From Siphonodentalium dalli (Eukaryota; Mollusca; Scaphopoda; Gadilida; Siphonodentaliidae), in NCBI GenBank assembly GCA_032622095.1, contig CP136062.1, positions 134,369,282 to 134,433,281 of the forward strand: a stretch of DNA of 64,000 bases, given 5' to 3'. Every line of letters starts with the position of its first letter. The stretch's first letter is position 1. A program made the position numbers and the translations under genes. Of this stretch, positions 22,320-34,479 are shown piece by piece. Below the pieces are notes generated by a model that worked only from the letters and a program-made list of their open reading frames with translations, was not told where the DNA came from and made no database searches.

Positions 22320-23195
22320 ATTGAATAAAATGACAATACTCTCAAAAATATTCGGCCTCACGGCCTTCTTCAGCCAGATATTATATGGACAGGTTTCATT
22401 TTGAGGAGTTCAGTATTTCGTAGATACTAGTACATGTATGAAAAGTTAGGTTTAAGTTAATGCCCGATTACGTCTAGCCATATTTACATGTCAATGACGT
22501 TCTCATCCATGTCGGTGATCTATTTGCATGTTGAGTCCTTATGGTGCCAACATACCCAACTTGAGGATCCACATGTCCCCCTAAACCAATCTCTTTTGCA
22601 GTCCACCTAATACAAAGCTGAGAACCGAGAAACGCAAGTCAATTGCGTCATGTCCTGGGCTACTAAAATGGCCAGCTATTGGTATATTTTGTTTAGAAGC
22701 GTCCCGTATGAGTTCTTTCATGCATTCACCCAAGTCCACTGTGTCTCACCAAGGTATATCCACTTTTCACAAACTTTACATGACAGGCCATATACCAGGT
22801 TAGAAATTTTGCAATTAATATTTTGCTTTACCGTGTAAGCAGAACTATGCACAGAATTTGATATAGCATCAAATGAAATACAGGGACAAACCCTGCACCT
22901 CCTATCCTCGGCAAATACATCCAACGACCCAGAAACAATTCTATTCGTTTTCCTGATGCACTAAAATATCACATACGTTTGAGTCCCTCCTAAAAGCCAC
23001 CAATGGGGATCTGGGAATATTTGACTATGGTTAGATGCAATCGGGCATTAACGTAACCTGACTTTTCATACATGTATCTACAAAAAAGTTAATTCTTCAA
23101 TATGTAAGCTGTCCATATAATATCTCTGGCTGAAGAAGGCCATGAGGTCAAAAATTTCGAACAAAAGAGTGTTGTCATTTTATTCATAAACAATA
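22320..23195 (-). mobile_element. Penelope-like retroelement remnant with inverted terminal copies
   Basis: The 3' part of a Penelope-like element reads on the minus strand. The flanks (about 22320-22480 and 23030-23195) are inverted copies of one another. They share GTCCATATAATATCTCTGGC-like sequence, then GGCTGAAGAAGGCC(G/A)TGAGG, then GTCATTTTATTC. Penelope-like elements often carry inverted or tandem terminal repeats containing hammerhead ribozymes. CTGAAGA followed by a GGCC-GTGA-GGCC stem and GAA resembles that core, though it looks degenerate. Between the flanks is a decayed GIY-YIG endonuclease region. Confidence 0.75.
22581..22924 (-). pseudogene. Penelope-type GIY-YIG endonuclease fragment, frameshifted
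   Basis: The first frame contains CRVCPCISF, then NCKISNLVYGLSCKVCEKWI and YLGET, the typical zinc-ribbon plus GIY-YIG start of Penelope endonucleases. After a frameshift near 22730, the next frame reads KELIRDASKQNIPIAGHFSS and PGHDAIDLRFSVL, matching the conserved P.A.HF...GH....L block downstream. It ends at a stop at 22583-22581. The reverse transcriptase part is missing. In intact elements the domain nicks DNA for target-primed reverse transcription; this copy should be inactive. Confidence 0.8.
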
Positions 23196-23199
23196 TGGT

Positions 23200-24334
23200 T
23201 TGTCATGCTGGGTTGAATCTAAAGTTCAATTTATACTGACCACTTCTCTAGCTGAAATATTTCTGCGATAGAACCAGACTAGATATAAGATCTATTCTCA
23301 ATTAATTTCTGGTTAACAAATAGTAAAATATTCCAGAAAGCAAGCTATAAATATCTGGTCTGCCAGGTTCAAAAATTATATTTGATATACTCAACACTAA
23401 CCAACCACTACGAAATGGTTCGATTATTATTATTGTTGTTGCTTTTGTCCGTTTTCATGAAGTATGGATGCAAGTTGGTCCGACATTTTGTGTGGAATGC
23501 GAAAGAATGTCACACATAAAATGTCAGACCAAGTTTCATCCATACTCCATGGAACACAAGAACATAAATCCATTTTGTATACTGGCAGAAGAGTACTGAA
23601 TGCCTAATTTCAATGATATTCTGTCCATATCTATCATGTGCTGCAAGTTTCTTCCATAAAATATGAACGCAAGTTGGGTATGATGTCACCAGACTTTCAA
23701 TCAACCGATGTCATGCCTTAAAGGTCTGCAGCATTTAATGCATAAATATATTAAATATAGAAATCCTGTTTGAACCAGTGAGAAGTTTATATTTCTGAAT
23801 GCTGGGACTATGAGTCATTAACACCAATCACAACTTATCTTAACTTGAGGTGAAAGAATCCAATTGGAATGACTAATGTTACACAATGTGATGTAATTTG
23901 GGACAAACCTGCATGTCTTCCAAGAAATGACAAGTCTTTGAGACTACGATCGCCTCAGTATATCATATGAATCTCAGTGTATGTATAGACAAACCAAACA
24001 GAACACTGTGTTTTTACTGTTCCAATAACATGAATTGAGCCCCTCATAATACATAAAATGTATATGCTACATATAACGAACACAACTGATAAACTTCTAT
24101 TTGTAGCACTCTTTGTTGAAACAAATTTCTTTGTCTCTGTCAGTCAGTTATATAGGTGTTATAGTCACAGTGACTGTCACAGACAATGCACCAAGGCATT
24201 GTAGTAACTTTAAATCCAACCGATCTTGGACAAAACAATATGAAATTTCTATGAATTGATGTTTGTTGGGTGTGAATGTTAAAGACGTATTCAGAATTGC
24301 AGACCTCCAGTCACTAGAACACACAAAATCGTAT
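23200..24334. other. Gene-free stretch with a short local repeat
   Basis: An imperfect repeat of the motif AAGTATGGATGCAAGTTGG / AATATGAACGCAAGTTGG lies between 23455 and 23680. It has the look of a diverged dispersed repeat. No exon is supported. Confidence 0.4.
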
Positions 24335-24338
24335 TTAA

Positions 24339-24541
24339 CCCTTCCATGATGGGAGCCACGCTGGTGCCAGTGCATTCTCTTATGTATGCGAGTCGACCAT
24401 AGGGAGCCTTGTATATATAAGAGAATGCACTGGCTTACAAGATCAAAGTAAATATTGTTAGGCCAATGCATTCTCTTATATATGCGAGGTGCCCTATGGA
24501 CAGGGTTTTCACAAATATTCAGGAAGCTAGTCATGGAAGGG
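24339..24541 (+). mobile_element. TTAA double-hairpin MITE, copy B
   Basis: Left flank TTAA (24335-24338); the right flank has decayed to CTAA. It keeps both palindromes built on GCATTCTCTTATNTATGCGA, but the second is truncated. Ends: CCCTTCCATGATGGGAGC on the left, and GGAAGCTAGTCATGGAAGGG leading out on the right. Confidence 0.8.
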
Positions 24542-24545
24542 CTAA

Positions 24546-25090
24546 CATCAATATTGGCATTCTTCCATTGAAAAAAATGACGAAAACCAAATTTTAATTA
24601 TAATTAGACCTATAAATTTAAAAAAATGTCATTACTGAAATATCAGCACAATTATCGCTGCCCTCTCAAAATTATCAAAAATATTTTTCTTTCAGTTGGC
24701 ATTACTTGTTCCAAATGTGTTATTTCATACATCAGAAAACTATGCCTTTTTTTATTATGTTGATTCAAGGAATTTGTGGTCAGAAAACAGGTTCCATAAA
24801 AATTGACTCTCAACCATGAATACATCTTTAAGATTCATACAATGTTTCCCAATGAAGATCTAAAACACAACAGGAGGAATATAAAGAAACAATTAATCAA
24901 GCACTATGAAAAAAAATCATAGAAATAATAAAGGAAAAATCAAGCGTTTGTTACTAACATGGCACAAAGATAAATAAATATACAAAAATCAACAGTAGGA
25001 AAATAGTTCTAGTAAACCTCAGCTTCATTGATTAGGGAAAAGTGACTTTTCTCTCCATTGTCACCGGGGAGAAGTGAAGTGAAGCTACAT
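24546..25090. other. Gene-free stretch
   Basis: AT-rich, with A runs near 24900-24990. No feature is recognised. Confidence 0.35.
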
Positions 25091-25094
25091 TATA

Positions 25095-26235
25095 AACAAG
25101 AGGTGTGCACTCGAGTGCTAGCATACCCCCACCGTGGCAAATTCAACCCGCATTATCCGTAAACTCAACCAAAAAGATTTTTAACTTTAAAGAAAAATTC
25201 GGACTAATTATATCAATATTGTGTCACAAGAAGCTTGTACAGAAAAAATTATTCAAATCGGTTCATATTTGTTAAAGTTATTAAGTCAAACAGAATTTTC
25301 TAAGTCAAAATAAGTCGAAAATGAGGTGTAATATTACGAAAAACAGTCTGAGCCAATCCCTAGCCGCATCATGTAGAGAGGGTATTGTGAGAAGCATGTA
25401 TACCAAAAATTATTGAAATCGGTTCATATTTGTTAAAGTTATTAAAGGGATACTGTACCCAACATGTTGTTGTTGGTTTCTTTTGTCTCCGAGTCGGAGA
25501 ATAAGGTAACAATTTTTCCATTATTTGAAAGTCTGTTGAGTACGAAGTAGTGTTACGGATGGCAAATTTACCGGAATGCAAAAATACAAATTGTCGTTGT
25601 CGAGTAATTTTTGTACAGTTTTCAACCAAATGAATCAAATAAAAGTTATATTATATGCATACTAGTCACATATACTCATTTAAGTTATTGTATCATCACT
25701 AGTCAGTGAGTGGCTTGAGTTTTCTCCTCGTATCATAATGTTCAAACGATCGTGTGTGCGATCGGTTTACAATCCAGTATCCCTCAATTACTTTATTTGA
25801 TTACGTCATGTACACGGGAATTCATAATTTAATTGACGCCATTTTATGGCTCCAGTCATAAATTCAATTTATATCAAATTATTAACTTTTAAATTATTAC
25901 ATTTTAAGATAGCCTATTAACCTGAGCGTTTACAGAATACATCTTCGACTCAAATTATTTATGTTTCTATATATTATCGATATTAGATCGTTGTTATCAC
26001 CGGAAATTTAATGAAAATGGCGTACAGTACCCCAATTAGCATCATGTGGAGAGACCGTCCTAAGAAGATTGCATACAAAAAATTATTGAAATCGGTTCAT
26101 AGTTGTTCGAGTTATGAGGTCGGACGGACGGACGGAGAAAGCGCGACGGACGAACAGACAGACGGACGGACGGACAGACGCAGTCAATCCAGTATACCCC
26201 CCATTTTCTTCGAAAGTGGGGGTATAATTATCTCT
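25095..26235. repeat. Dispersed repeat ending in GACGGACGG run and stem-forming CCCCC/GGGGG, with an insertion
   Basis: The repeat starts near GTGCACTCGAGTGCTAGCAT, followed by ACCCCCACCG. It contains at least three units with AAAAATTATT(G/C)AAATCGGTTCAT (25245, 25408, 26076) and ends with a GACGGACGG / CAGACAGACGGACGG run. A final hairpin, ATACCCCC...GGGGGTATAA, lies at about 26195-26226. A separate sequence of about 590 bp (25446-26033) is inserted between units. Its ends are loosely inverted: GGGATACTGTACCC and, from the right, GGGGTACTGTACGC. Confidence 0.65.
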
Positions 26236-26239
26236 AACA

Positions 26240-27180
26240 TTGGGAGTACATGGTGATTTCATACCTGGATGTCGATTTTGGAAACTTTTCTAATATTTAA
26301 GCAAATTTTGCAAAATGATGTAATTTGTGACAATGATGCCGTTCAAGTAACAGATTGCACTGTCGAAAACGCCAACATATTCAAGAAGGTGACCATTGGT
26401 GGCCTGCATCACAGAAGCCGACAAGGCATTCAAGATAGAAAGAAGTTGTCAAACTTAAACACGTCAAATTTTTAACTATGTTTGAACCGAAGAATACTGT
26501 ATGTTATATGCTTTTACATATGATATCTGTCTGTTAACAAAGTATATATTGTGTGTTTAACACACATTTTTGTTTCACTTAGATCTGTTTCGGAAAAAAA
26601 TAAATGCCCAAAGACATTTTCAATTGCCCAAAATATTTTGTGGATGGCCCATGTCCTCTTTGAAAAGCCGACAAAAATCCTAACAGATGTACGCCTCTAG
26701 ATTTGTCGCTTATATTTCATTTCTACGACAACGTGACATTCACAACATGACGTAGTAAACCATTTCTAAACATGGAGTGCATTCCTGGCGGAGTAAATGT
26801 TTGTGAGAATTGTAGTATTTAGAAATAGTTATAAATACAACAAGATGATAAAGAATAATCAGTCATGAATATCGTTCACTGATAAAAGCTCGAAGATGAT
26901 GTCTCCTATATTGCGATGAGTATAATGAATTATGGAGATTTCAAACATTAGTTGCGTTTGACAATGCGTGGGAAAATTGTTAACATGTCATTGACCTGTG
27001 ATCTGTTATGCCATTAACCAATGAAAACGAGTGTACTCTGCGCCACTCTCCAATGAAATGGAGGGAATCCCATCAATACAGAAACTGATTTTAAATGACA
27101 AATGTAGTGACGTACATCTGTTAGGTTTTCAAAGAGACTGGTTTTTGCCCAACAGTTTTCTGGTTCAGTACAAACACTAT
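26240..27180. other. Gene-free stretch
   Basis: Diverged sequence without convincing exons. TTCAAAGAGACTGG (27129) and a diverged complement (26658) may be remnants of inverted ends, but the match is too short to call. Confidence 0.35.
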
Positions 27181-27183
27181 GTA

Positions 27184-27402
27184 CAGTAATGCCCTAATTA
27201 ATCGACTCCATAACCACAGCAGAATTATGGGTAATTTTTCAGGATTTAATTTAATTCGGAAATATGGCTTGTTGCCATTCATAGGAAAGCTCTCGTGGAA
27301 AGCTTTCCGATGAATGGCAACAAGCCATATTTCCGACTATATCCTGAAAAATTACCCATAATTCTGCTGTGGTTATGGAGTCGATTAATTAGGGCATTAC
27401 TG
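27184..27402. mobile_element. TA-flanked palindromic MITE, copy 1 (219 bp, near-perfect hairpin)
   Basis: TA lies on both sides (27182-27183, 27403-27404). The whole element is one inverted repeat centred near 27293. The tip is CAGTAATGCCCTAATTAATC and the inner arm contains TTATGGGTAATTTTTCAGGA. TA targets and CAGT-type tips fit Tc1/mariner-derived MITEs. The 74-codon ORF inside is one arm of the palindrome, not a gene. Confidence 0.85.
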
Positions 27403-27404
27403 TA

Positions 27405-30400
27405 CTGTGGCTGTTCTGTTCCCTATGAGGTAGTTTTGGGGACATTTCACTACACTTCTCCCGGGCTACAAACTATGAAGACGTTTATTGAAGGAAAGTG
27501 ACTATTTCTCCCAAGTCGCCTGGTGAGCTGAGGTCGAACTTATTGCACATGAGATCACCTGGAATCACAATCACAAGAATACATCTCAATACATCAGGAA
27601 TTATAATTTACATTCATAAATTCATTATATACAAATTTATGCTCCATTATTGGCTTCTTTGTATAATCAGTTGATTGAATTAAATACAAGTTTAAATTTT
27701 TCAAAGGTTTCTACTGTTAAAAAAAAAGACAACATCACAACAGAGTATATCTTGTTAAAGTTAACAATAAAATTTGGAAAGACTAGAAAGATTGAATTTA
27801 TATAGTTTTACAAGTTTATGTGCATTGGTGTCCTAAACTGCCTTATGTTTAAATTCACCCACATGTAAAAGTGAGGACTTCCTTGGAAATGCAAATGGCA
27901 GATAAAATTTATAGAAAGAAGATAGGGGGATGTCATGATAGATTTCATATTGGTTTCTAGTCCATTAATTAAATCAACTTAATTGACTCAATATTCTGAA
28001 AATAATAAGCCAATTAGATAGACTATTGCTGAAGTATTCAAATACAATCAGAGTTTTATCCATTTTGGAAATCTCTACAGATGTTGACAATTATGAGTAT
28101 AAAATGATGCTGGCAGGTATCCAATAAGATATGGATATAGTTGAATATAATTGATTATTCATGGAGTTGAATATGGAAAATTGTGGACAATTTCATGCAT
28201 AATCAATGAAACTGATATTTCAAGACGACATTATGAATTTATATTATAGCTGAGAGCCTTGATATTTATTAAACACCTCATAAAATTAAGTTCCCACCTC
28301 CTAATACATTGGCCCTTATCTCTCAAGAAATGTATCAGATTGCCATGAAATTTTGCATATACTAGTATAAGCTTCATGATAATTCCGATTGACTGTGTTA
28401 ATACTGAACATTTGATTGGAGTTATGCTTCAATGCCATTTTAACCTCTTGGCTGCTACACGTCAGTATTGAGTATGGACATAAATTGTCATGCTGTGTGG
28501 TATATGCCTGTACTAAGTACGGACCTACTTCAACACACAAGTATTTGACCAATTATTCATAACTGGAATTCATAGATAGTTGCATCAGAACCATTGTGAT
28601 TTTTAAAGTGCCATTTGTCGCTTTAATTGGTACTCAGTCAAATGCAATACTACCTACATGGCCATCATTCATAGGGTGGATTAGCTTTAAGATAGAGAAT
28701 ACCTGTGCCAAATTTGATAACAAAAGATCCCATGTATCGGGAGAAACAACCCTAAATATGAGGGAAAAACTTACTTTTTTGAGGTGTTCAGATACGCAGT
28801 AATGAAATAGTAGTGGAAACTTGAGACTAGAGAAATTAGGCATTCTCTAAACAATACTGAAAGTGAAACAATTTTTAAAGATAATGCATCTCTTCCAGGT
28901 CACAATTACAATGTAACTTTTATAAAATCTGATTTGAAGACTACAAATAACTATTTTTGTGAATAAAACGCAGACAAAACTAAAGATTGGGTAACCTTTT
29001 TGCCTATAAAGGAATAATATAATCAAGTGGTTTATTTCTATTAAATATAGCCGATCATTGGCAGCTAGTTCTCTTTTAGTTGAAAACATCTTGGACTGAT
29101 TGTGGGGGGGGGGGGGGGGGGTGTTAGCAAGATAAGAGTTATGCTTTTTGCTTTTCGAAAATTTCCACAAGATTGCCTAATATATGTCTTCTAAAACAGC
29201 CCCCTTTACTGTCCCATTAGAAGGTAGGTATAATATGAGAAAAATTTGAAATAAAATTGATATTAATTGATAGAATCTTTTCCAGGTAGGTATCCTCAAT
29301 TCATATGTATTATTTTATATCCCGGAAGCTATATAATACTTGCTGGTAAGAGATGCACTATTTAACATTTTAGCAGGACTATGTTGACTATGTTTTAAAA
29401 TGCTAATTTAAATATGCAATGTATTGTAAATTGACTATTTTATTGATTCTGAAAAGCATTAATTGTAATATTCTGACAAAATATATATGATATACTGTAC
29501 TATATATATTATGAATATAAATTCAAGGGAGACTTTGTCTCTGGTGAGCTAAATACAAACAGAATACACACAAAAACTATAAGCTGTCTTTTTAATATAT
29601 TTATAGATTGCTTCATGAAATGCAAGCAAGCGAATAAGGTTTCTACTTGAGACCTGTGAATGAGTTATTCACTGAATTTCAGTCAAACTGAATTGAACGG
29701 ATTGAACCAAGATATTCACAATTTGATGGTCCAATTGAAAATATGTCTGAGAATATTGTCTCATTTCTGTGCGAAAAATTGAAAATAACTGGAAAATTAC
29801 TATAACGCATAATAGGTTAGGTTTTCAAAGTATTATTGACCTATGTTGTCCCAACTACAAAAATAGGTATACAAAAATTTGAGGTTCAAATGAGTCATGT
29901 ACGTTTAATACTTTGACTGAAAAGTGTATGGGGGGAATGTCACCTTTATCTAGATTGCATCAAAGCACATGCAGATGGTGTCGCGAGTGATACAAGTGTC
30001 AATTTTTCTGCAACTATTGCGAAGTCAGCATCAAAATATATGTTGATTGTCATTGAATTATGTCATATTTCGGGCGTTGTTTGTATTATTTTGTCAATGT
30101 GCCGTCCATGTAGGGCCATTATCAATATTTTTCAATGAGAAGTTTGAAGTGACCACAATGATTACTTGAACAGCCTTGATGGATCAGATTCATTTCGGTA
30201 TCCACCGTAATCATAAATGATGGAAACTTCCAAGTAATCGCATGCCACATTAGGTCCTGTTCCTATTCTTGCATTTGACGCTTTCATGAGGACGTCCGCT
30301 ATGCGCATCATGTGAATGCGTCAATAATATTTTTTACGTTTGTTCTAATTGAGCATCCACATGCAAAAATCGTGGATGACACAACACTCTCTGCAAAAGC

Positions 30401-31245
30401 CTTTTACACTTCACACAAAGGCATCATTTCTAATACTGTTTCATGTTTAATCGAGGTGGCATACACATGGCATATTCCAACTTTAACAATTATAATTATC
30501 AGAAACTAGAAACATAAGTATATTATATCCATTATATTAAATATATTTTGTAGTATTTGAAAGAGAAGGCTCTACCATATTGACATAACAAAGTTATCTG
30601 GTAAAAAGAATCAATATGAAAATTTATGTCATGTTGAGGAAACATCAAAGATTGTTTTTAGTGCAACTCTAGTTACTGTGTTGGAAGTTCATTAGAAATC
30701 AAATTTAATATGAAGGTGCATCAGTCACACTTCAAATACCTCGGTGTGAGAAACTGAGATTTCTCTGATAGTGGAAAATTTGGTCATGTGAACGCCACCA
30801 TAATTACTCACACCAACCTGTTCACCATATAGAAAAATATTTTATTCTCTTTATAAATTTTCAATGAATTTATCAAATAAGTTAGATTTTACAGCCTCTA
30901 TACTTTACATATAAAATCAATGATATAAAGTAATCACATATTTTAAACAATATTATTAGACAACCATATGTAACTTTCATTCCCCTGAGAACGAGTCTTG
31001 GGCAATACACAATAGAAAAAAATTCATATAATTTTTCAGAAATGTGGTATTTGAAAGGTTTCCATTAGCCTGTTTGGGGGTGAGGTTCTGATAGCCCAGT
31101 ACATGTACAATCAAGAGATATCTGTTCCGCAACACTTTCTGAAGGAATATCAAATTGCACAATCTCATTTGAACCCTGGACTCTCAAAAGCAGCATTATG
31201 CTGATTATTAGGTAAAATAACCTTTTAAAATTAGAAAACTGTTAT
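27405..31245. other. Gene-free stretch of about 3.8 kb
   Basis: AT-rich sequence with no exon that pairs splice sites with an open frame. It contains an 18-base G run (about 29104-29121). The nearest minus-strand AATAAA downstream of the acidic ORF at 31495 is at 30846-30841, a possible poly(A) signal about 650 nt past that stop. Confidence 0.4.
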
Positions 31246-31249
31246 CATA

Positions 31250-31383
31250 CAGTAATGCCCTAAATAATCAACTCTTTAACCACAGCAGAATTATGGGTAA
31301 TTTTTCAGGATTTAGTTGGAAATATGGCTTGTTGCCATTCATCGGAAAGCTCTCAGTGAGAACTTTCCGATGCGGCATTACTG
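31250..31383. mobile_element. TA-flanked palindromic MITE, copy 2 (internally deleted)
   Basis: TA flanks both tips (31248-31249, 31384-31385). The left arm is complete (CAGTAATGCCCTAAATAATC onward). The right arm has lost its middle and jumps from the hairpin tip straight to GGCATTACTG. It lies about 110 bp beyond the stop of the acidic ORF, so it is probably inside that gene's 3' UTR. Confidence 0.8.
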
Positions 31384-31494
31384 TATCAAGAACAAGCAGA
31401 TAATCTTCTGTTACGGTAGACCGAATGCTCATCATCTTCTGTCCAGATTCTAGCACAGACCATATTCTGGACCAAGGACCTGGCTGGACTGGAC

Positions 31495-33606
31495 TCATGG
31501 AAACTCTAAGGCAACATTATGTTGACTGTCCCTCTTCATTTCTGTATCCTTAAGCATGTCAAAATCAAGCAGAGAATCTGATATAGGCTGATCGCTCGTA
31601 GCTTGCCCATTGCTGCCAATAGCTGTATTTGTTGTCGCTACGGTTACCAATGGATCTAAATTATAATTGGCAGTGCCTTTATCTGCATCCATTGAAGAAC
31701 TGGAACTTTGCATTGTACCAAATTCAGTAGCTGAATCTGTTGTCATGGTTACCAATGGATCTGGACTAAAGATGGCACCAACAGTTTTTGTATTTGTATC
31801 GTTGGAAGGACTAGAACTTAGCACTGTGTTACTGTCAGCAGTTGTGTCTGTGGTTACCACTGAGTCTGGAACGGAGCTGGGATTATCAGTGATAACATCC
31901 ATAAATGGACTTGAATTGGCTATCTCATCTGTAGATAATTTTAGAAAATCAAAATTCGATCCAATCAAGGATGAAGATTCTGTCTGTTCGGTGGGTCCAT
32001 CTCCTGTCAATGGTCTGACTTCAGCCATAGGTCCGTCTTCAATCACTGACCCACCTTCCGATGAGGAAATTATTACTGCTGAATTTGCGGACAAACCTTG
32101 AACATTGACAATAGATGGAGATGCCACAGAATATTCTAAGTTGGTTTGGTTTTTATTCGCTGCCTGGTCAAGTTTATCGAAAGGATCGTCGAAAGATGGT
32201 GGCTGCTTCGACGTTGTTTCTATGGCGACCGTGAATGGACTAGAGCCAGCTGTCCCATCAGTGAATGAATTTAGAAATTCAAAATTTGACCCAGTCATGG
32301 ATGAAGATTCTTTTGAAGATGCTACAGTTGCTGAATTGACTGACAAACCTGAAACTGGCAAGCTAGATAGCAAGGCAGAATCTTCCAACTTGTTTTCATT
32401 GATAGTTGTAGGAACCGCATGATCTTCTAAATTGATCTGATTGATTTCGTCAAGTTTATCAAATGATTCATCTGAAGACGTTGGCTCTTTCGAAACTTGG
32501 AATGGATCTGCAGGCTCAGGAATGGTTTCGGCATCTACATCACTGGATGGAGAGGCCGTTGGTGTCTGGAAGTTTTCAGAATCAAATTCGGTTGACTGGT
32601 TGAATGATTGGAAGGAGTCCACCATAGATGAGGAGTCAGTAGTTTCTGCGACTTCAGCAACAGTCTGGAACTGGTTGGCAGTTTCAATTGGCATGGCAGT
32701 GTTATTTGGCAGTTTGGAAGCTTCGGTGTCTTTGGGAGTTGCGACAGGAGTCGGGAATTCAAAATCGTCAGAAATACTAGTCATCAGTTGATTATCAGCC
32801 AAGACTTGAGAGTTGAATGGTTCAGCTGTTGGTGGTGTTTGAAATTTCAAATCCTTCGGAGGCTCTATTGCTGAAGACCTAGCACCCAAATTATCCAATG
32901 TTTTAGGAACATTTAAATTATCTGTAAGTTCTAAGAGATCAACTTCTGTAAGTTTTGCATTATCTGAAGCAATATTGACACTCAAAAACGGTTCAGCTCG
33001 CTCAACTTGAGATTTTCTTACAGACTGGTTTAAATCAGATGTAACCACTTTATTGGAAAGCTCAACTGATTTAGTGTTACTTTCACTGTGAAGCATTTCA
33101 TTTGATTTTGATGGCTTAGCAACTTTGGGAGGAAGGGGTTCATCATAGCTGGAAAAAATATTAGTATTTGACGAAATTTTGTTTGATATGTTAGCATTAG
33201 CACCCTGTATGGATTCATCGATATCATTCTTACGATCACATTCAACTGCTGAAGCTATTTGATCAATGACAGTAGTTTCAGGAGTTATGTCATCAAAATT
33301 TGAAGCAAAATTCAAATCCACAACAATACTCATGGCACTCCCTTGTTCAACATTTGTTGGTTTATCACAAATTTTCTCGATATTGTCTTCTTTGTTTAAA
33401 TTTTTCTCATTTTCACGATGAATTTTTTCACTTTCTAAGAAAATTTGCTCAACATCTTGTTCTTCTATGGCAGAGAATGAGTCATCAAATGATGGATCAA
33501 CTATTGACGCTTCCTCGGTTTGTCGATAGTTAGAGCTGTATGTTGTACTGAAATCGATCTCACCAAATTCTTGTACATATTTGTCAATGTGATGCTGAAT
33601 CGCAAT
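31495..33606 (-). CDS. Large terminal exon of an acidic Ser/Thr-rich protein with DPF and clathrin-box-like motifs
   Basis: The exon starts after a good acceptor (CTCTATTTCAG, AG at 33608-33607) and is open for 703 codons to TGA at 31497-31495. The first residues, IAIQHHIDKYVQEFGEIDFS, look helical; the rest is disordered, acidic and rich in Ser, Thr, Asp and Pro. DPF occurs twice (PADPFQVS, DDPFDKLD), with other Phe-Asp motifs, and LLDFDML near the C-terminus resembles a clathrin box. DPF motifs bind the AP2 alpha ear in endocytic accessory proteins, so an endocytic adaptor is my inference. Two internal repeats are visible: FDKLD...SLIGSNFDFL-like (about 100 residues) and DPLVT-like (about 35 residues). 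Upstream exons were not found. It could instead be a distal exon of the LMTK-like gene 13 kb upstream on the same strand. Confidence 0.75.
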   Translation of the reverse strand: MAIQHHIDKYVQEFGEIDFSTTYSSNYRQTEEASIVDPSFDDSFSAIEEQDVEQIFLESEKIHRENEKNLNKEDNIEKICDKPTNVEQGSAMSIVVDLNFASNFDDITPETTVIDQIASAVECDRKNDIDESIQGANANISNKISSNTNIFSSYDEPLPPKVAKPSKSNEMLHSESNTKSVELSNKVVTSDLNQSVRKSQVERAEPFLSVNIASDNAKLTEVDLLELTDNLNVPKTLDNLGARSSAIEPPKDLKFQTPPTAEPFNSQVLADNQLMTSISDDFEFPTPVATPKDTEASKLPNNTAMPIETANQFQTVAEVAETTDSSSMVDSFQSFNQSTEFDSENFQTPTASPSSDVDAETIPEPADPFQVSKEPTSSDESFDKLDEINQINLEDHAVPTTINENKLEDSALLSSLPVSGLSVNSATVASSKESSSMTGSNFEFLNSFTDGTAGSSPFTVAIETTSKQPPSFDDPFDKLDQAANKNQTNLEYSVASPSIVNVQGLSANSAVIISSSEGGSVIEDGPMAEVRPLTGDGPTEQTESSSLIGSNFDFLKLSTDEIANSSPFMDVITDNPSSVPDSVVTTDTTADSNTVLSSSPSNDTNTKTVGAIFSPDPLVTMTTDSATEFGTMQSSSSSMDADKGTANYNLDPLVTVATTNTAIGSNGQATSDQPISDSLLDFDMLKDTEMKRDSQHNVALEFP

Positions 33607-33609
33607 CTG

Positions 33610-34475
33610 AAATAGAGGGATTTAAAGGAATGAAGACTGACATTCAACTGAGCAAAGAAAACTCAAAAAATAATTACAAGAAAATAATTCATATTAAAAG
33701 AACGCTCACTGCAAAAAAAAATGACTTACAGATTTCTGATTAAACTTATGTCTAATCAGATGGTTTTTTAACCATAGTAAACATAAATAGTCTGATAAAA
33801 ACGATAAGAATGTCCAGGGCCTTGAAAATATTGTCATACACAGATTTGCCTAAAAACATACAAACTTGGCTATATGCAATTTATTAATTAAACATTTTTT
33901 TTTTACCAATTTCAGATTTTTGAAAAATGGCTGTGCTCTTTTAAAATTTGAGTTCTTAAAGACATATTATGGACTTGTTCGGGTGCGTTAAATTGATAAG
34001 TTAGTACTCAGGCGCTATGCCAACATGGGGAATGTGCATTCAACTAATATCGTCGAAAATTTCAAAGAAATCGACCATACCACTCCATAGAAAACATCGT
34101 CTGAACTACGCTCAATTGTAAATATTTACATCTCTATTCGGGACGCAAATATCAGCGATAAACTAACACAAATGATTTCGCCATTGAGAGTCATTGTATT
34201 TAATTAATATATAATTATGGTGGTGTGTATTGTCAATTTTAATTAATATTTGTAAAAAATAACTACTTTGAGAAAAATTATTCTCAATTTCTATTTGATC
34301 ACCCTACTGGGGTGTTTCACACCACTTTAACTCTAGCAATATGGTATTGAAAATAGTGCCCACCAAAAACAATTTTGTGCAGGTTAATGGTTTGATTAGT
34401 TCTAACTAAGGCCAACTAAAATGAATGCATGTCTTGTCTCCATTAATGATCTCACCGCCCACCCACAAGGCTAAA
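33610..34475. other. Intron or intergenic sequence upstream of the acidic exon
   Basis: Begins with the acceptor and polypyrimidine tract of the 33606 exon. No further exon is recognised. Confidence 0.45.
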
Positions 34476-34479
34476 CCAC

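Noticed and set aside
27295-27501. 68-codon ORF
   Set aside because: It is one arm of a palindromic TA MITE; the same words occur in the 31268 and 52445 ORFs.
31667-32791. Plus-strand ORFs opposite the acidic exon
   Set aside because: Antisense shadows of a long Ser/Thr/Asp-rich coding frame.
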